Assembly (NCBI GenBank): GCA_037074615.1
Contig: CM073560.1
Span: 4,781,501-4,845,500 of the forward strand
Source: Leucaena leucocephala
Taxonomy: Eukaryota > Streptophyta > Magnoliopsida > Fabales > Fabaceae
Reading direction: 5' to 3'
Length of the DNA stretch: 64,000 nucleotides
This document shows positions 48,061-61,100 of the stretch, one piece after another. Every line of letters begins with the position of its first letter. Within the stretch, counting starts at the first letter, position 1. Position numbers and translations under genes: made by a program. The notes under the pieces were generated by a model. That model saw only the letters and a list, made by a program, of their open reading frames with translations. It did no database searches and was not told the DNA's origin.

Positions 48061-49010
48061 AAGTATTCTCTGAGGTTCTAATATGGGACTATCACATGAA
48101 AAATGTTAATAAAAATATGGTGAGACAAACGTCTCAATAATTAACAATTCTACTCATCATGAGTACTAACATATGCTCATGAGGTGTCAAGTGGGATAAA
48201 TCATAAAGTATAATATATAAAAAATAACATATTATCATAATAAAATTAAATGGATAACCCACCCAAATTCCTCTCATCAATTCAACCGAACTGCCTTATT
48301 CCCACAGACTGAACACATGGGCTAGTGATAACTGACTACTTGAAAAGTTAACCGGTCAAGTGATATGGATATGCTAAAATCTACAGAGTAAATGACCGGA
48401 CTATAGGTTCATCACCCATTGCTAATGTATAACACTCAAAATAATCATATTAATAAAAATATCAATAGTTTAATAAATATCACAAAATAATTTTTCTCAA
48501 GATAATAACTTTCTTCAAATTCCAATATCAAGATATAACAAGTTTATAATCTTAACTCAAACTTTGTAAATTAAACTTTAAGTCCCATAAAATTATTTTC
48601 AATAAGAATAATCAAACAAATTTTTCAATGTAATCATATTAATATCAATAGATATATATATCAAATCATTCACAAATATCACATTAGCACACACAATGAG
48701 TAAAAAGTTATTACCTCTCGCTTAAATATATGAATAATTACCATAAAATATCTGAAAGGTAAATCTCAGCTTTGGGTGAACTAAGGGCGTGTTTGGGAGG
48801 AAAATAGATACGGGATTCTTTGAGAACACGACAGGGACTGAGAGGGAGGACTAAAAAGATAAGAGTTAACTCAATAATTAAGTTTGAGAAATAACTTAAG
48901 GTCTTAACTCTATTTATAAAACCATAATAATAATTCAAAATTCAAATTCATATCTAAATCTGAACCCAAATCCTAATATTTTTTTAACTAATAATAATAA
49001 TCAAATCATA
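48061..49010. mobile_element. Possible LTR-retrotransposon remnant
   Basis: Composition and wording differ from the surroundings: GAGACAAACGTCTCAATAAT, then TCATCATGAGTACT and GCTCATGAGGTGTCAAG, later CTCGCTTAAATATATGAATA and GCGTGTTTGGGAGG. This resembles LTR sequence of plant Ty3/gypsy-type elements as I recall them. No second LTR, primer-binding site or protein is visible, so it would be a solo or broken LTR. Confidence 0.3.
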
Positions 49011-51402
49011 AAACCTTAAGTAAAGATAATAGTAAGATAATCTAGATATTATATTTTACTAAAAATAATAAAAATATTAAACTATAATAATTTAATTAGA
49101 TAATATTTTTAAATTATTGATAAATAATATTTTTAATTATATTTAAATATAAGGATAAAAATTTATATGTTACACTTGTAAAGTTGTCACCAAGGAGCAT
49201 GGGTATAAAAAAGTTTCTAAATCATTGTAATTTTGGTTCAACTATTATCCAAGTCAAGTTTGACTATTGGTTAGGTAAATATAATGATATATGTCTACTT
49301 ATTATCTACTTCATCTTATCTCAAGTTAGATTTATAAATAGAAAAAAAATTAAAAAAATTAAACGTATCACATCTTTATGATTCGAGAAAGCCTAAAAAT
49401 TAAACGTATCCCATCGTCAAATTTAAAAAAATTTAATTTAGGTAATGACTAAGACGACATAACTATAATTTAAAAATTATAAGGACAATATTATTTTAGA
49501 GTAAATTTTTTTAGATTAAATTTATACCTTAACAAAAATGACGTTGATAACTTATAACTTGTCAACTTAACATATATAACAAACTAATAATTAAATTTAA
49601 TTTAAATAATAGTCCGGATAAAATTATTATAATTTAAAAATAACTGTAATGGCATTAAATTTAAGAAGTTTTGTAGAGTAAAATTATACCTTAATACTTT
49701 ATTCAATATAACCATTAAATTAAATGTTCCCCTCATAGAATCATATATATTAATTTTTCTTTTTACGTGATCTTAACTTTTGAAATAGTTTGTAATGTTT
49801 GAAGCACGGAATTGAATGTTACTTCAAATAGAAAAAAGCCAATTAAATACTTTGAAATGGTGGAAACGTAAATTAGTCCTTTAGGTTCATTAAATCCCAA
49901 ATTAGTCAAAAGGAACTTATCTAGAATTTCAGAATTTGGTTAATTGACTTTTCTATCCCTCATTACAAAAAAAAAAACTCAACTTTCACTGGTTGTCATC
50001 GTCACTAGATCTCCCCCATGTCGCTCAACAATCGAACTATTTGATTCCACTATCTTTTGATTTCAAAAAGAATATACAATTATTGAGCTACTAAATCTTT
50101 ATAATATACTATAAAATAATATACTCCTTTCCTTTCTATTTTAATTATAAAAATTAGCTAAATAGTTTGATTTAGTTATAATTATAAAACTCCTATCTAC
50201 TTTATTTTTTAAAATAATAATTTTTTTAAAAATATTTCTATATAATTATACATGTTAAAGTATTTTTATTAAAAATATTTTAAAATATATAATTAAAAAA
50301 GATATTTAAAAAAATAATAATACATAATTATTATAAATAATTAATTTAATTAATTTTTTAATCTATTTAATTAAATAAATTTTATATTAAAAAAATAAGG
50401 CTGAATCGATGGCAGTTGCCAATGCTCTAGGGACAAAGCTTCAGCGGTTGCTAGAAGTGGTGGCGACTCGCGGAGGCTAAGCGGTTGTAGTGAGAGGTAG
50501 AAAAGTCTATTCCCCAAATTCTAAACGAGTGCTTTTGGATTGATTCGGGGTCCTGTAAGTCGCGGTAGGGGATTGATTTGGGTTTTTATTATTTCAGGGG
50601 TATTTAATTGAATACTTGAAACTTTCAGTTAAATAACGAGAATTATCCTAAATTTCTCCTCTTGAAGTTCGCTTTTGCTCTTGTCAGCCTGCTAACATTT
50701 TTTAACAAGTGTTATAACATTTTAACTTTTTTTTTTTTAACATAGTCTATTTACTTGATAACTTAATTTGGGTATATATTAATGCATCAAATAAATCCGC
50801 AATTGTTTTCTTCACCAACAAGGGTAGAAATCATTTGAACGAGTGAAGACTGTATCTACTGAAGAGAGATTGATCTTTTAGTTCTGGCGAAAGAAACTCT
50901 TGGTATCATCTAATTAAAAAAAAGTTTGAAATTCTCATAGAATTATGTTATATTTTAAAAATGTATTAAATTTAAGATTTTTTTTAAAAAAATCCATAGT
51001 ACACTTTATATATTCTTGTATTGAAGTGTTACAGTCCTAGAAGGTTCTGATTTCTTTTAATGAAGAACAAACTCATTAATTATTTTTCATGCAACAAAAA
51101 TGATCCCAAATTTTGTCTATTAATTGGTTTTTAAAATTCTTGTACAGTGATAAATTACTATTTTTATATTTTAAAATCAATTATGATCTAATTATATAAT
51201 TAAAAATTAATTTTTGGCCTAAATTGAATTCAAATAAATAACCAAAGCTCTCTAATAAATATTTTGAAAATGGACAAAAGAGTGAGAATGGTCCTAAAAA
51301 AGAATGGTCCATCATTAGGTGCCGGCACCTAGAGGGCAGTTAGGTAATGTTGTAGGTTCATCAGATTGGATAGTATTGATGTTGTTGTCGTGTGCCAGCC
51401 CT

Positions 51403-51405
<3 letters not shown>
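49011..51405. other. Intergenic, nothing recognised
   Basis: Mostly A/T low-complexity DNA. A GC-richer strip at 50400-50600 (GGCAGTTGCCAATGCTCTAG, CGGTTGCTAGAAGTGG) has no open frame and no recognisable product. Confidence 0.25.

Positions 51406-51448
<43 letters not shown>
51406..51448. repeat. (AC)n microsatellite, about 21 units
   Basis: An uninterrupted dinucleotide run of 43 nt followed by (AT/AC) variants. Likely length-polymorphic. Confidence 0.95.
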
Positions 51449-51454
<6 letters not shown>

Positions 51455-52294
51455 TATACAACGTATTTTTTTTAAAGAAAAAAGTAAAACGATATTAATA
51501 ACAAAAGTAATTACAGAGTACCATAAGAAGTTGGACAAATATATTCAACGTATAATATTATACTTAGGTCTTTAATATATAAAAATTAATTATTTTTTTT
51601 AAATATATCAAAAAAATTAAATAAATTAGTTAATTATAACTAATATAAGATCTATTTGATTAATTTGAATTTAGTCATAATTAATTTATTTAATTTTTTA
51701 ATCTATTTAAAAAATTAATTAGTTTTTATATTAAAAAATATAATAATTTTTTTTGGTACAAAAATTTTTAGAAAGGGGTTGTACTCACCCACGATATAAG
51801 GGCATGGCGAAATCTTCCTTCTTCTTAGGCGATACCAATATCGGGCAGGACGAGCCGTCTATTACCCTCAGGTGTAAATTTAGACACTCAGGAGTTAGGA
51901 TGATTTCCCAAACGTCGTGACTGGAACCACAATAAAGTGGTACTCTCTAGGGTTTTAATATGCTTCAAATAGTCGTATGTCTCACCCCTTCATTAGTTGA
52001 ACCTACGAACGATGGGTAAAAAAAAAGGGTAATAAATAAAGCTATGTAGAAGGCTTGCAAGTTATCCGTGGGAGGGTTAAAGGCCCATGAAACATCACAA
52101 GGGCCTGAGATCTAATTGATTGATATTTAAGTCAACGTAAGCCCGTGTTGACTAGTTTCATGATCAGACCTTTATGGGCCTATTGGGCTCACACTACAAC
52201 ATTTTGGCCCATCACGAGGAATAATTCGATTCATCCTGTGCCCCAAATCACGCTACTCTCTCGTTCCCATGCCTCTTTTAGTTGTATACACCCA
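51449..52294. other. Spacer with an unclassified GC-richer block
   Basis: At 51770-52020 a block of more balanced composition (GGGCATGGCGAAATCTTCC, GACGAGCCGTCTATTACCC) ends near a run of A residues (52020-52030). It could be a retroposed sequence or an old SINE; no pol III boxes were found. The segment from 52100 leads into the trihelix gene promoter. Confidence 0.3.
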
Positions 52295-52303
52295 AAACCC
52301 TAA
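52295..52303 (+). promoter_or_regulatory. Telo-box (AAACCCTAA) upstream of the trihelix gene
   Basis: This exact telo-box lies about 145 nt before the start codon, in promoter or leader DNA. Telo-boxes are common near the start sites of plant genes expressed in dividing cells and can recruit telomere-repeat-binding factors. Confidence 0.5.
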
Positions 52304-52446
52304 CGAATTCGTGTTCGATTCATCTTCCATGTTCTCCAAAATTCTGTTCTTATTCGAATGGTGAATTTTGCTTAGCGAGTTAGTTTGTCAGAAAATATTC
52401 AATTGCGATTCTGCAAAATCGATTCTCTGTTCCTATATTAGCATAC

Positions 52447-53502
52447 ATGGACAATATTGTGGAAGATGATGCAACTTACCCTCGAAAGCCCTACGTTTCG
52501 AACCGTCCTAACTATTCCCATCGCCAAGAGCATTTGATTCGCGCCGCTCCCTATCATCGCCCAGTTATTAGTCGGTACGACGAGGACGGTGAAGATGAAG
52601 AAATGGATGAATATGATGTAGGGCATGACCAGGAGGATGACGATGGTGATGGGGAGAATGGTTATGGTATGAATATTGATAGCGATGACGGGTTTGAGAG
52701 AAACCCGAAGAAAAGGAAATTGCGGAATCCGTCTGTTTCGAACTGTGAATTGGTTCCTCATGGGAAGCTTTCACACGGGAGTCGAAGCTCAACAGATGAA
52801 TGGACGGAGCATGCGACGTTTGTTCTGCTAGAGGTTTGGGGGGACAAATTTCTTCAACTTGGGAGAAAGAGCTTAAGGTCTGAGGATTGGCATGATGTGG
52901 CCGAGAAGTTTTCGGAGGAGCTGAAGATGGAGAGGACCGAGGCACAATGTAGGAACATGTTGGATAAACTGAAAAGAAGGTACAAGAAAGAGAAAGCGAA
53001 AATGGATGAAATGGGATTGAATTCTAGTAAATGGGCATATTTTAAGAAGATGGATATGTTGATGGCTTCATCAGCGAGGAAAGAATATGGACTTTCCTGT
53101 GGAATGGATTCTGGGGAGTATGTTTTCATGAATACAAGGGTTTATTTAGATCGATCTAATGGGTTGGATGAGATGAGAGATAGCCCTGGAGAGTCAGAGA
53201 CGTCTGAAGATGATTCAGAGGGGCTTCCGCCTGGGAGGACTAGGAATGTAGGCAATGAAGTGGAAGAGTCATCCTTTATGGAATTGGCGGATTCTATTCA
53301 GAAGTTTGGTAAAATATATGAGAAAATTGAGAATCGTAAGAGGCGGCAGATGATGGAGTTAGAGAAGATGAGATTGGATTTTAATAGGGAGTTAGAGCTG
53401 CAGAAGAAGCGGATTTTAGAAAGAGCTCAGGCTGAAATTGCAAGCTTGCAAGAAGGAGATGAGGAGGATACCGAAACATCTGCTGAGAATGTCAGTGAAT
53501 GA
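52447..53502 (+). CDS. Trihelix (SIP1-clade, Myb/SANT-like) transcription factor, 351 aa
   Basis: An intron-less nuclear DNA-binding protein. Residues 44-80 are strongly acidic (DEDGEDEEMDEYD). A basic NLS (PKKRKLR) sits at 87-93. The single trihelix domain runs from about 118 to 205, with the three hallmark tryptophans W119 (DEWTEHA), W131 (LEVWGDKF) and W148 (SEDWHDVAEKF), then the CRNMLDKLKRRYKKEK helix. A second acidic Ser-rich stretch covers 246-260. A C-terminal coiled coil (about 276-336, FGKIYEKIENRKRRQMMELE) matches the conserved tail of SIP1-type members and probably mediates dimerisation. The ATG has no upstream in-frame alternative nearby. Dense antisense frames here are shadows of this gene. 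The exact orthologue is not assigned. Confidence 0.9.
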   Translation: MDNIVEDDATYPRKPYVSNRPNYSHRQEHLIRAAPYHRPVISRYDEDGEDEEMDEYDVGHDQEDDDGDGENGYGMNIDSDDGFERNPKKRKLRNPSVSNCELVPHGKLSHGSRSSTDEWTEHATFVLLEVWGDKFLQLGRKSLRSEDWHDVAEKFSEELKMERTEAQCRNMLDKLKRRYKKEKAKMDEMGLNSSKWAYFKKMDMLMASSARKEYGLSCGMDSGEYVFMNTRVYLDRSNGLDEMRDSPGESETSEDDSEGLPPGRTRNVGNEVEESSFMELADSIQKFGKIYEKIENRKRRQMMELEKMRLDFNRELELQKKRILERAQAEIASLQEGDEEDTETSAENVSE

Positions 53503-55504
53503 TGTAGGTGTGTTGTTGTTTAGTTATCTTGCTTGCAATTTGTATTGCTTGTTGAAAGTGGATATTTTTGCATCATTTGTCTTGTTGCTCGCGATTCAGT
53601 ATGTTGATTGCTGACCAGTGTAATTGTGTTACTTACAAGTGCTACATCTACATCGATTTTCCGGGAAAAATGCTGAATGAACAAGATTATTGAATATATT
53701 TGTTCCTTCTTAGTACTTAAAATCCGAGACATCGATTGTGCTACATTTTGGTATGCTTTTATAATTACATGTTTAATCTTTCAGTATTACATCCATTATG
53801 GCGCTCAAGGCATTGGCTTAAACACAACACTCTTTATTTCATAAAGATTTGGTCATGGACAAAGTACAATGACGTTGCACAGACCCATCTAATGTGAAAA
53901 GGCTTCTTGTTATTATTGTTGTTGGTGAGAATGAGTACTCGGTCTTCCTTTGTCTTGTTCAATGCTATCTTTATTGTTGGAATACATGGCTTTTAGCTAA
54001 TTTCATTTGCTTCTTTCAGTGTATTGTCCTAAGCTTATTAGAAATGAGGTATGCATTGACGATTTGACATGTTTTGTACCAGATTTAATAACTAACCTGT
54101 TATCGACACAGGAATTTTTACTTGGATGAGCTTTTAGAATGATGAAATGGTTCTATATTCACAATATGGAATGGCAAACAAGTCCCAGAGGTTTTGTTGG
54201 CCAAAATTAGATTTAAGACTATTCAAAATGGGAAGTGCCTAACTTTGTAAGCTGGATAATGCTTTCTTACATTGATTGGGATATGTAAACTATTCTTCTA
54301 AAATAAAAGGCATTCAGGGTGAGTATCTTCCTTTACCTTGCTTACTATGTTCTAAACTTCCTCGTAAGAGCACTGCAAAGGAAGAACTTTCCGTAGCATG
54401 GTAATTTGGTCTTAAAATGAGAGAATTTTTTGTTTTTTTTAGTAAGTTCGTTCTTAGGAGAGCTTATCACTCTAAACTACTTCACCGTCCTTACGCATCA
54501 CATAAGCGGGTGGTTGGCTAATACTATCTGTTTTTTGGCTAATGCTATCTTAAATGTAGACATCTCTGCCATATTTCAAGCTGCCGCCTTTTTTATTTCC
54601 TGTTTGTCAACATTATAACATCCTTGTTTGGATTCAATGGTGAACCTTTTTTATTTCCTGTTTGTCAACATTATAACATTATAATACTATCCTTGTTTGC
54701 AAATGGTGCAACATATCTGAGCGTTGAATACTACATTGAATTAAAGTGACACTGATTTTCAGGTATTTCCTTCATTTTACTGTCTTTAGGAGTTGGAATA
54801 ACGGCAAAGGGGGTATATGTTTAGTGTTACATTGTTGGAGGAGGAAAAGGCCGTCTTCAAGTGAACGTGTGCGACTACAAGGTTTTAACAATCTGTATTA
54901 TTCCTACGATTGGGTAATTGTTTCTACGGCTTAATATTTTTGTACTGTTATAAGGAAGGGGGGGGGGTACGTGGTCATATGTTGCGATCACTGTTACCCA
55001 TTTCAGTCAGATGCTTGGCTTTATCCTGTCGTCAAGAAATTGCTAGCTTAATGCTTATGATTTGCCAAAATTTCCATGCATGGCCCTTGAATTTTGATGT
55101 ACCCCTCCATGTTTTTTTAGAGTAACAGTCACTAATGGCATAAGGTTATTGATTTTGCGACTTAATTTATAGAATAGTTTTCATATTACTAGCCTAAAAG
55201 GCGATGGACTAGTCAATCTTGACTTCACTTAAAATTGCTTCTTATTGATATATGATTATCCCTTTTTGATCTTACATTTGTTCAATTCGAAACAGTGAAT
55301 ATTTTCTTGGATTTGAAATGTAGCTTTCTTTTGTTCACGTCCTCCACAATCATTCTATCAATCCGTTGTTTAAAAAATCAGCCCCGTTGATCTTTGCCTT
55401 TTAAATTTGTAACAAGTCTTTCAATCTTGTAGGGTTCTTGGAGTAACTAAAACCGGTTGGGGGAAATACAAATCCATGGTGCTAGCATATTGATTGCATT
55501 TCCA
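53503..55504. other. Trihelix 3' flank and spacer
   Basis: Moderate composition that could include the 3' UTR and spliced 3' sequences of the trihelix gene; no protein-coding exon was found. A 50-bp direct duplication (TTTTTTATTTCCTGTTTGTC) lies at about 54587-54632 and 54649-54699. A G-run (GGGGGGGGGG) lies at about 54958-54967. Confidence 0.35.
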
Positions 55505-55728
55505 TTTCGAAGTTGTTTGGTAGAGGGGATTTGGAGGGGAGAGGAGAGAAATTTTTTGGGTTGGATCTAAAAAATTTGGAGAAGTAGGGTTATAAAATTT
55601 TAAAAACAATGGATAAAAGAGTATGAATTTTTTTTAACCTCAATTCTCCATTTTTTAAAATCCAACTTATAAAAACTTTCTCTTCACTCTTCTTCCTTTC
55701 AAATCCTTCATGCCAAGCGGTCTAAGGG
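55505..55728. mobile_element. Short MITE related to the GGGGAGG family
   Basis: The sequence GTTTGGTAGAGGGGATTTGG, an inner GGAGGGGAGAGGAG, and a right half of CTTCACTCTTCTTCC and CCAAGCGG repeat the pattern of the elements at 784 and 36567 in shorter form. The inverted ends are weak. Confidence 0.4.
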
Positions 55729-56398
55729 TTGGAAGATGTCTATTTTTTTTCTAAGCATTTATAAACTCTTGACAGAGTATGAAAATTTTAATCTGGCATC
55801 GAATATCATGTCGTACGCTCAATTTCTCAATACATCGATTATAATACCGAAAGCCATCAATTGTTTTCCTTACCAATGCTTCCCAAAAATTTTAAACTGC
55901 TAGTACTCTGAGTGATGTTTGACCCGACATTCTCCTAGGTCCTCATCCCATGCACTTGCCACTTTGAGCAGGGCAAATATAAAATAATTAGAATTATGGC
56001 GATTTTAATTTTTAAATGTTTCAAACATATATTGTAATCAGGTTTTTAATATATTAATAATTTTTATATTGGTGAGAAATCAACATAGTGCTAGTAACAT
56101 AGCACTAAGTCATTTCTGATACATGACAAGTTCTGTTTTCTTGTCATCTTGTTCAATGCCCGAGCCCCACTTCTAACCTTAAATCCTCTTTAATTAAAAA
56201 AAATGTACAAGGATGTAGATATGAAAGATACTTTATTGATAATTTCCACCCAGGAAATATTTCAAGCCGTCTCTTCCAAACAGCCTGCATATTGGAAGTA
56301 GCCTTTACTTAAAATAAATGTGTTGACCACCTAAAACACTAATATTTCATGCAACCCTATAGACTTTTGTACTCTACCTAATCTGCTCCTTGTTCCTC
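55729..56398. other. Spacer downstream of MSH7
   Basis: Ordinary intergenic DNA that would contain the MSH7 3' UTR; nothing else is supported. Confidence 0.3.
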
Positions 56399-56958
56399 CT
56401 AGTTTCCTGATCTAAGCGAAGTCTTTAGCTCACACCACATACAAAACAACGAATCGAAAGCATCTTCATGGAAAGTGTCAGAATCTTTTATTCTTGATAT
56501 AGACACTAAGGTCTTCAACCACTCTTCATGAAGAGTTGAGAACTCTGACCTCTGTTCACTTGACTGAAAACTTCTTCCAATTGACTTCTTCATCTGTTGG
56601 CTTGCCTTTGAAGCAACATTCACTATCTTTTCTGGGATCCCAGCCATGAGAGCCACCTGCAACCCATAGCTCTCTGGACACGCTCCAGAGGCGAGCCGAT
56701 AAAGAAAGACTAGTTCCGTTCCACGTTTCGAATGGCCATCAGATTCTGACTCAAAAGCACAGGCCATGTGCAGCAGCATAACATGTGGATGAGAGGCAAA
56801 TTCTTTTGAGTGGATGGTAGTGTGTGGCAAATAGTAAGCGACAGTTGACCTTTTCCACCAGATGCCGGAATACCTGGACAAGAATGATTCACTATTCAAT
56901 CATGCGTTGAAACAGTACCAAGAACAACAGAATCTTTAACGGAGCCTTAAGCTTAATA

Positions 56959-57215
56959 CGTACTCCTCAAGTCCTATTTATAAAATAGATAGATTTATTT
57001 TTGTCCTTAATATAAGTCATCTATTTAAATTTTTTATATGAATATATATTTTTACTCTTAATTTATTGTTCTTAGACTTCTCAGTTTTCACTCATTCCTT
57101 CGTATTTAAATAAGGGTAAAGTTAAAAAGTTATTAAATTTTAAGATAGAGTTAGATTTAAGGTTTTTCTTGATTCTAATGAAACATATTAGAATTACTTT
57201 ATAAATAAGACTAGA
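56959..57215. mobile_element. Stowaway-like MITE in the last MSH7 intron
   Basis: The left end ACTCCTCAAGTCCTATTTAT and the right end ATAAATAAGACTAGAGGAAT are inverted repeats around an AT-rich core. It lies between the last two exon blocks and does not touch the frame. Confidence 0.55.
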
Positions 57216-57326
57216 GGAATAAACATAGAACAACAAAATTTAAAGGATTGAACCTGAGATGCCAGCAAAAGAAAATATAGGCAGTTAAAAGGAGCAACTT
57301 ACTGAATATGCTATTGCATAGCCATC

Positions 57327-57368
57327 AAAAGTACTAGTTCTTATAAAAAAAAAAAAAAGTACTAGTTC
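57327..57368 (+). mobile_element. Poly(A) micro-insertion with 14-bp target duplication
   Basis: AAAAGTACTAGTTC occurs at 57327-57340 and again at 57355-57368, enclosing TTAT plus ten A residues. The MSH7 exon around it aligns perfectly with the family once one duplicate and the insert (28 bp) are removed. Target starting with AAAA, an A-tailed insert and a 14-bp duplication are the signature of LINE-type target-primed reverse transcription. Confidence 0.75.
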
Positions 57369-57869
57369 CCCGGCCCAATTCGTCGAGAATGACAAGAGAA
57401 TCTTGAGTTGCGTTCTGAAGAACTTGGGAAGTTTCTGTGCACTCAATGAAGAAGGTGCCTGCAAACAAAAGTGAACTTTGTTATTAGCAATCCTTCAAGT
57501 CTAGAGACAAACAGTAGCTGGCGCACATGCCAGCGTCTATATATCAGATTTTAAAATTTCCCCAGTCATTAATGGTTTGATTCATTTAGAAATCGAGCCT
57601 GCAGAACTATGATGTGTTTATACGTCATTTATATGCATGCCAATTGCCATGCAATCATATCTTTGGCCCTTTGATGAGCATGCCACAATTTAAGTATAAA
57701 AAATTTTCAACCTCTAATGAGTTAAATACAAAGATCATTTTTAAACTTTATTAAAATTACATAGGAATCTCCTTTGTTTTCAAGACATACAATTTAGTCT
57801 AATCATGATTCTATTTAATCATATACCCTAAAAAATATGTAAGAATGCATTCTAGTTTAAAAAAAAAAA

Positions 57870-58105
57870 ACTCCTCCGGTCCTTAATATAAAAGCTAGTT
57901 AGAGGGTTAGATTTAATTTTAAATATAAGACCTTAATCCATTTTATATCTAATATTTATCTTTTTCCTCCAAATTAATTTACCTAATATATAAATTAACA
58001 TATACTCTGATATTATACATGAATACTTTTGAGAGATCATGTCACATTTGTTATAATTAACTAAATTATTTAATCTTCTTAATCTACCTAAATTAGTCAA
58101 CGAGA
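57870..58105. mobile_element. Possible Stowaway-like MITE in MSH7 intron
   Basis: Begins CTCCTCCGGTCCTTAATATA, a typical Stowaway left end, followed by an AT-rich core resembling other copies here; the right end is poorly preserved. Confidence 0.35.
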
Positions 58106-61100
58106 TCGTATAAAGAGAATGTATTTAGGGCAAATTTACGCTGCAGTGAAGTAACTAACAACTGCATGATAGAAATAATCACTTTAAAGCACAGATTTAT
58201 GCTTAAGAATCCATACTCTCGCCGGCCATAATTCTATCAGTTGCTCCAAGCCTTGTGAAGATGATATCCACAACTGAGAGATCGCAGTTTTCACAACGCA
58301 CGTAACAGCCTAGCTGCAAAGACATCAGGGACACATCTATCATTAAAAAGAAACTAACTGGACATCATAACATATCTAACAGTACGAGTGGTAAATGAAG
58401 GAAATGTAACATATTGTTCCCTTGAGGCTTGATCATACCAAATCAACGACCAAAAATCTCTTGAAAAGTTTATGGCCTATTTTTTACAATTTTGTGGAAT
58501 GTTTTTTACTTACATCTGGGGAAAAGTATCGCAAATTTCTGTACTTTGTATCCAACACAAATGAGAGTAGCATGATTTCCATAAATCCAAGTAGTCATCC
58601 ATCATGCTTAATATAATTAAAAGAATAAAATGAACCGGAACCTGGGCCATAATAACGGCTAGACAGGTGGCACGCAGAAGTGTTGATTTCCCCCCCATGT
58701 TGGGTCCAGTCAGCAGCAATGTATGAGGATGATGGGCATCTGTCTTCGCACCAAGATTTATGTCATTGGGGACAGGCAAACTTCCATGCTCTCCAAGGGC
58801 AAATGGATGCCATAGCCCCTTCATTTTAAGCACAGGTCCCACATAATCTTGACACGTGCTTTTCGATGAAGACACTATGACAGGCCGACACATGGTTCCA
58901 CAGGACATGCTTGAAGTGATTGCAAAAGATCTAAGTACATCTATGCAATTGATGGCATGAACAACTTCAAACCATTCGGTAGCTTTCTCCATTAACACTT
59001 CTAATGAGTGCAGCAAGTATTTCAGCATCTGCATGTGTTACCTCATGATTCTGGTACCCAGTACAAAAATCAGAGGTTTACATATTAGCAGAACATTCTA
59101 CTCTATAAATAGATTGCCTTAAAGAGCATGAACAACTGCAGAATATAACATTAATTAAAATCTCCATTGTGTTACATACACTGAGCCAGTTGACAGTTGC
59201 CAAATCCATACAGAAGAAACAAAACAGTTCAAGTCATTTATTAAATCAAAATGTACGAAGAATATAATGTGTGGAGAAAGCTCATGTCCATGGCAATTGA
59301 TACCGAAGGAAGAAGAAAAATGCCTGGTAATTGGGGAAGTCACTTTCTATAGCAGCTTCAAACTGAGCAAGAAATTCATCAAGACCACCGCTACCTATCA
59401 GAACTGGAACTTCAAAAACTTTTGTAAAGGATGCCATTAGAGGTCCCTCGTTCTGTAGAAGCAATAATAAACTCAAACCCGTTCGAAGGCCTTTTACAAG
59501 TGACCCAAACACTTTAACCTGTAACACACTTCAAAACCATTAAAGAGCACTAAATAACAGGTATACATCACATACTATAAATATATCAGAAACATGATGA
59601 AACAGAAGAAAGTTTGTTCATCTTCAATATGAATAGGATGCATTTACAAGTGAGGAGAGCACATATTTATAGGGTCAAGGCATAAAAGAATTTACATTAG
59701 TGCCCCTAGTATTTACACTAAAAAATAAGAAAAACACGCTTCTAAAACAAACGTTCAACTTATCACCCATAATGGACTGAAAATCAAGGTAGCAAAAATT
59801 ATAATAAAACCTTTCCAACACATCAATACGTTTACTTTAAAACATCATAGAGAAACAGAAAGAGACATATGTCATACAGAAATGAGACCATAGAAGCAAG
59901 GGGGCAAGGAGTGACAAAACTGATCTTAATAGAGTACTGATGATTAAGATAATAGTGCACAAATGAAAGAGGAAAGAGGTATGGCCAAACATGTGAGTGA
60001 CGAAGAGTCGTTCAGACTTCAGAGTAAGAAATGTTTCAGAAACAAAAAACTGCAGCAGAACTCACCCTCTGCTTCAATACTTTCTGACGAAACATTGGCA
60101 GTAAGAGAGGACCTGATGACTGAAGGGTAATCTTGATTTGGCCAAGCAATCGTTCCAAATCTGGTAGCATCTTGAGGCAGTCCCTATAAACTTGGTATGG
60201 ATATATATCCCCATTCTGTAGGACATCTTCTAACTGAAAGAAAAGTAGAACTGTTTCATCATTATATACAAGCTATATGTGAGTTCCATTAGTAACTCTA
60301 AATGGGCATAATATCAAGCATACCATCAATCTAGTGAGATGATTAATCAATCCACCAAGAGCACACATGGCGGTTTCAGGATGATTCACTTTGTTCAGCG
60401 CATGATCTAGTGAATTAGATGACCTCTTAAAGTATCCATTCAAGCGAACTAAATCAGTAACTTTGGGGGTTATTAAGTCAGTGAGTGACTGCACTGGAGT
60501 CAATTGTAGTGCTGTGGAACCTACAAGGGAAACAAAACCTGTAAACAAAAAGCAATTGATTTTTTTTTCCAAACTCATAAACTTAACTTAGCACTGTGAC
60601 AACCATTTTGCACTTAAAAAAATGGGTATAATGCTAAAAGCATCTAGAGGCAATCATATGGAAAAGCTTCATGGAAACATCTTAAAGCTTTAATATTAGG
60701 AGGCCAAGGAGTGAATCATATTAATATCCTCAATGCAATCCTTACACTAAAGCCCTTTGAATTTAAAGCATGGACAAAAAACAATTCCATTGAAACTTTT
60801 ATTTTAGTTTAAAAAGTGTAGTGTCAAGAATTGGATTCTCAATTATTTAGTCAGAGTTTTGGATACTAATAATTATTCAAAATAACCAAGTATCTGAAAA
60901 GCTTAAGCCATAAGAGTCAGCATGCTAATAAATCATATTAGAATCTGGAACATTTAATACAAGTATTGATTTTGTAAGTTGTCCAAAAAGTACACATTCT
61001 CTGAGCCCGAGTTCTCAGGTGGATCAATTAGAACCCTTTGTCAACTCAAAAGTTAAAGCTCAGCTAGGAATGATGTATTCTCATTAGCAAACCCAAGACA

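Noticed and set aside
52438..53129. Several antisense frames opposite the trihelix gene
   Set aside because: They are complements of the acidic and coiled-coil codons of the real gene and carry no domain.
58642..59050. Independent short ATPase gene starting at the Met near 59034
   Set aside because: This frame is the shifted half of one MSH7 exon; the upstream half continues in the other frame with family-matching residues, so it is a frameshift and not a new start.
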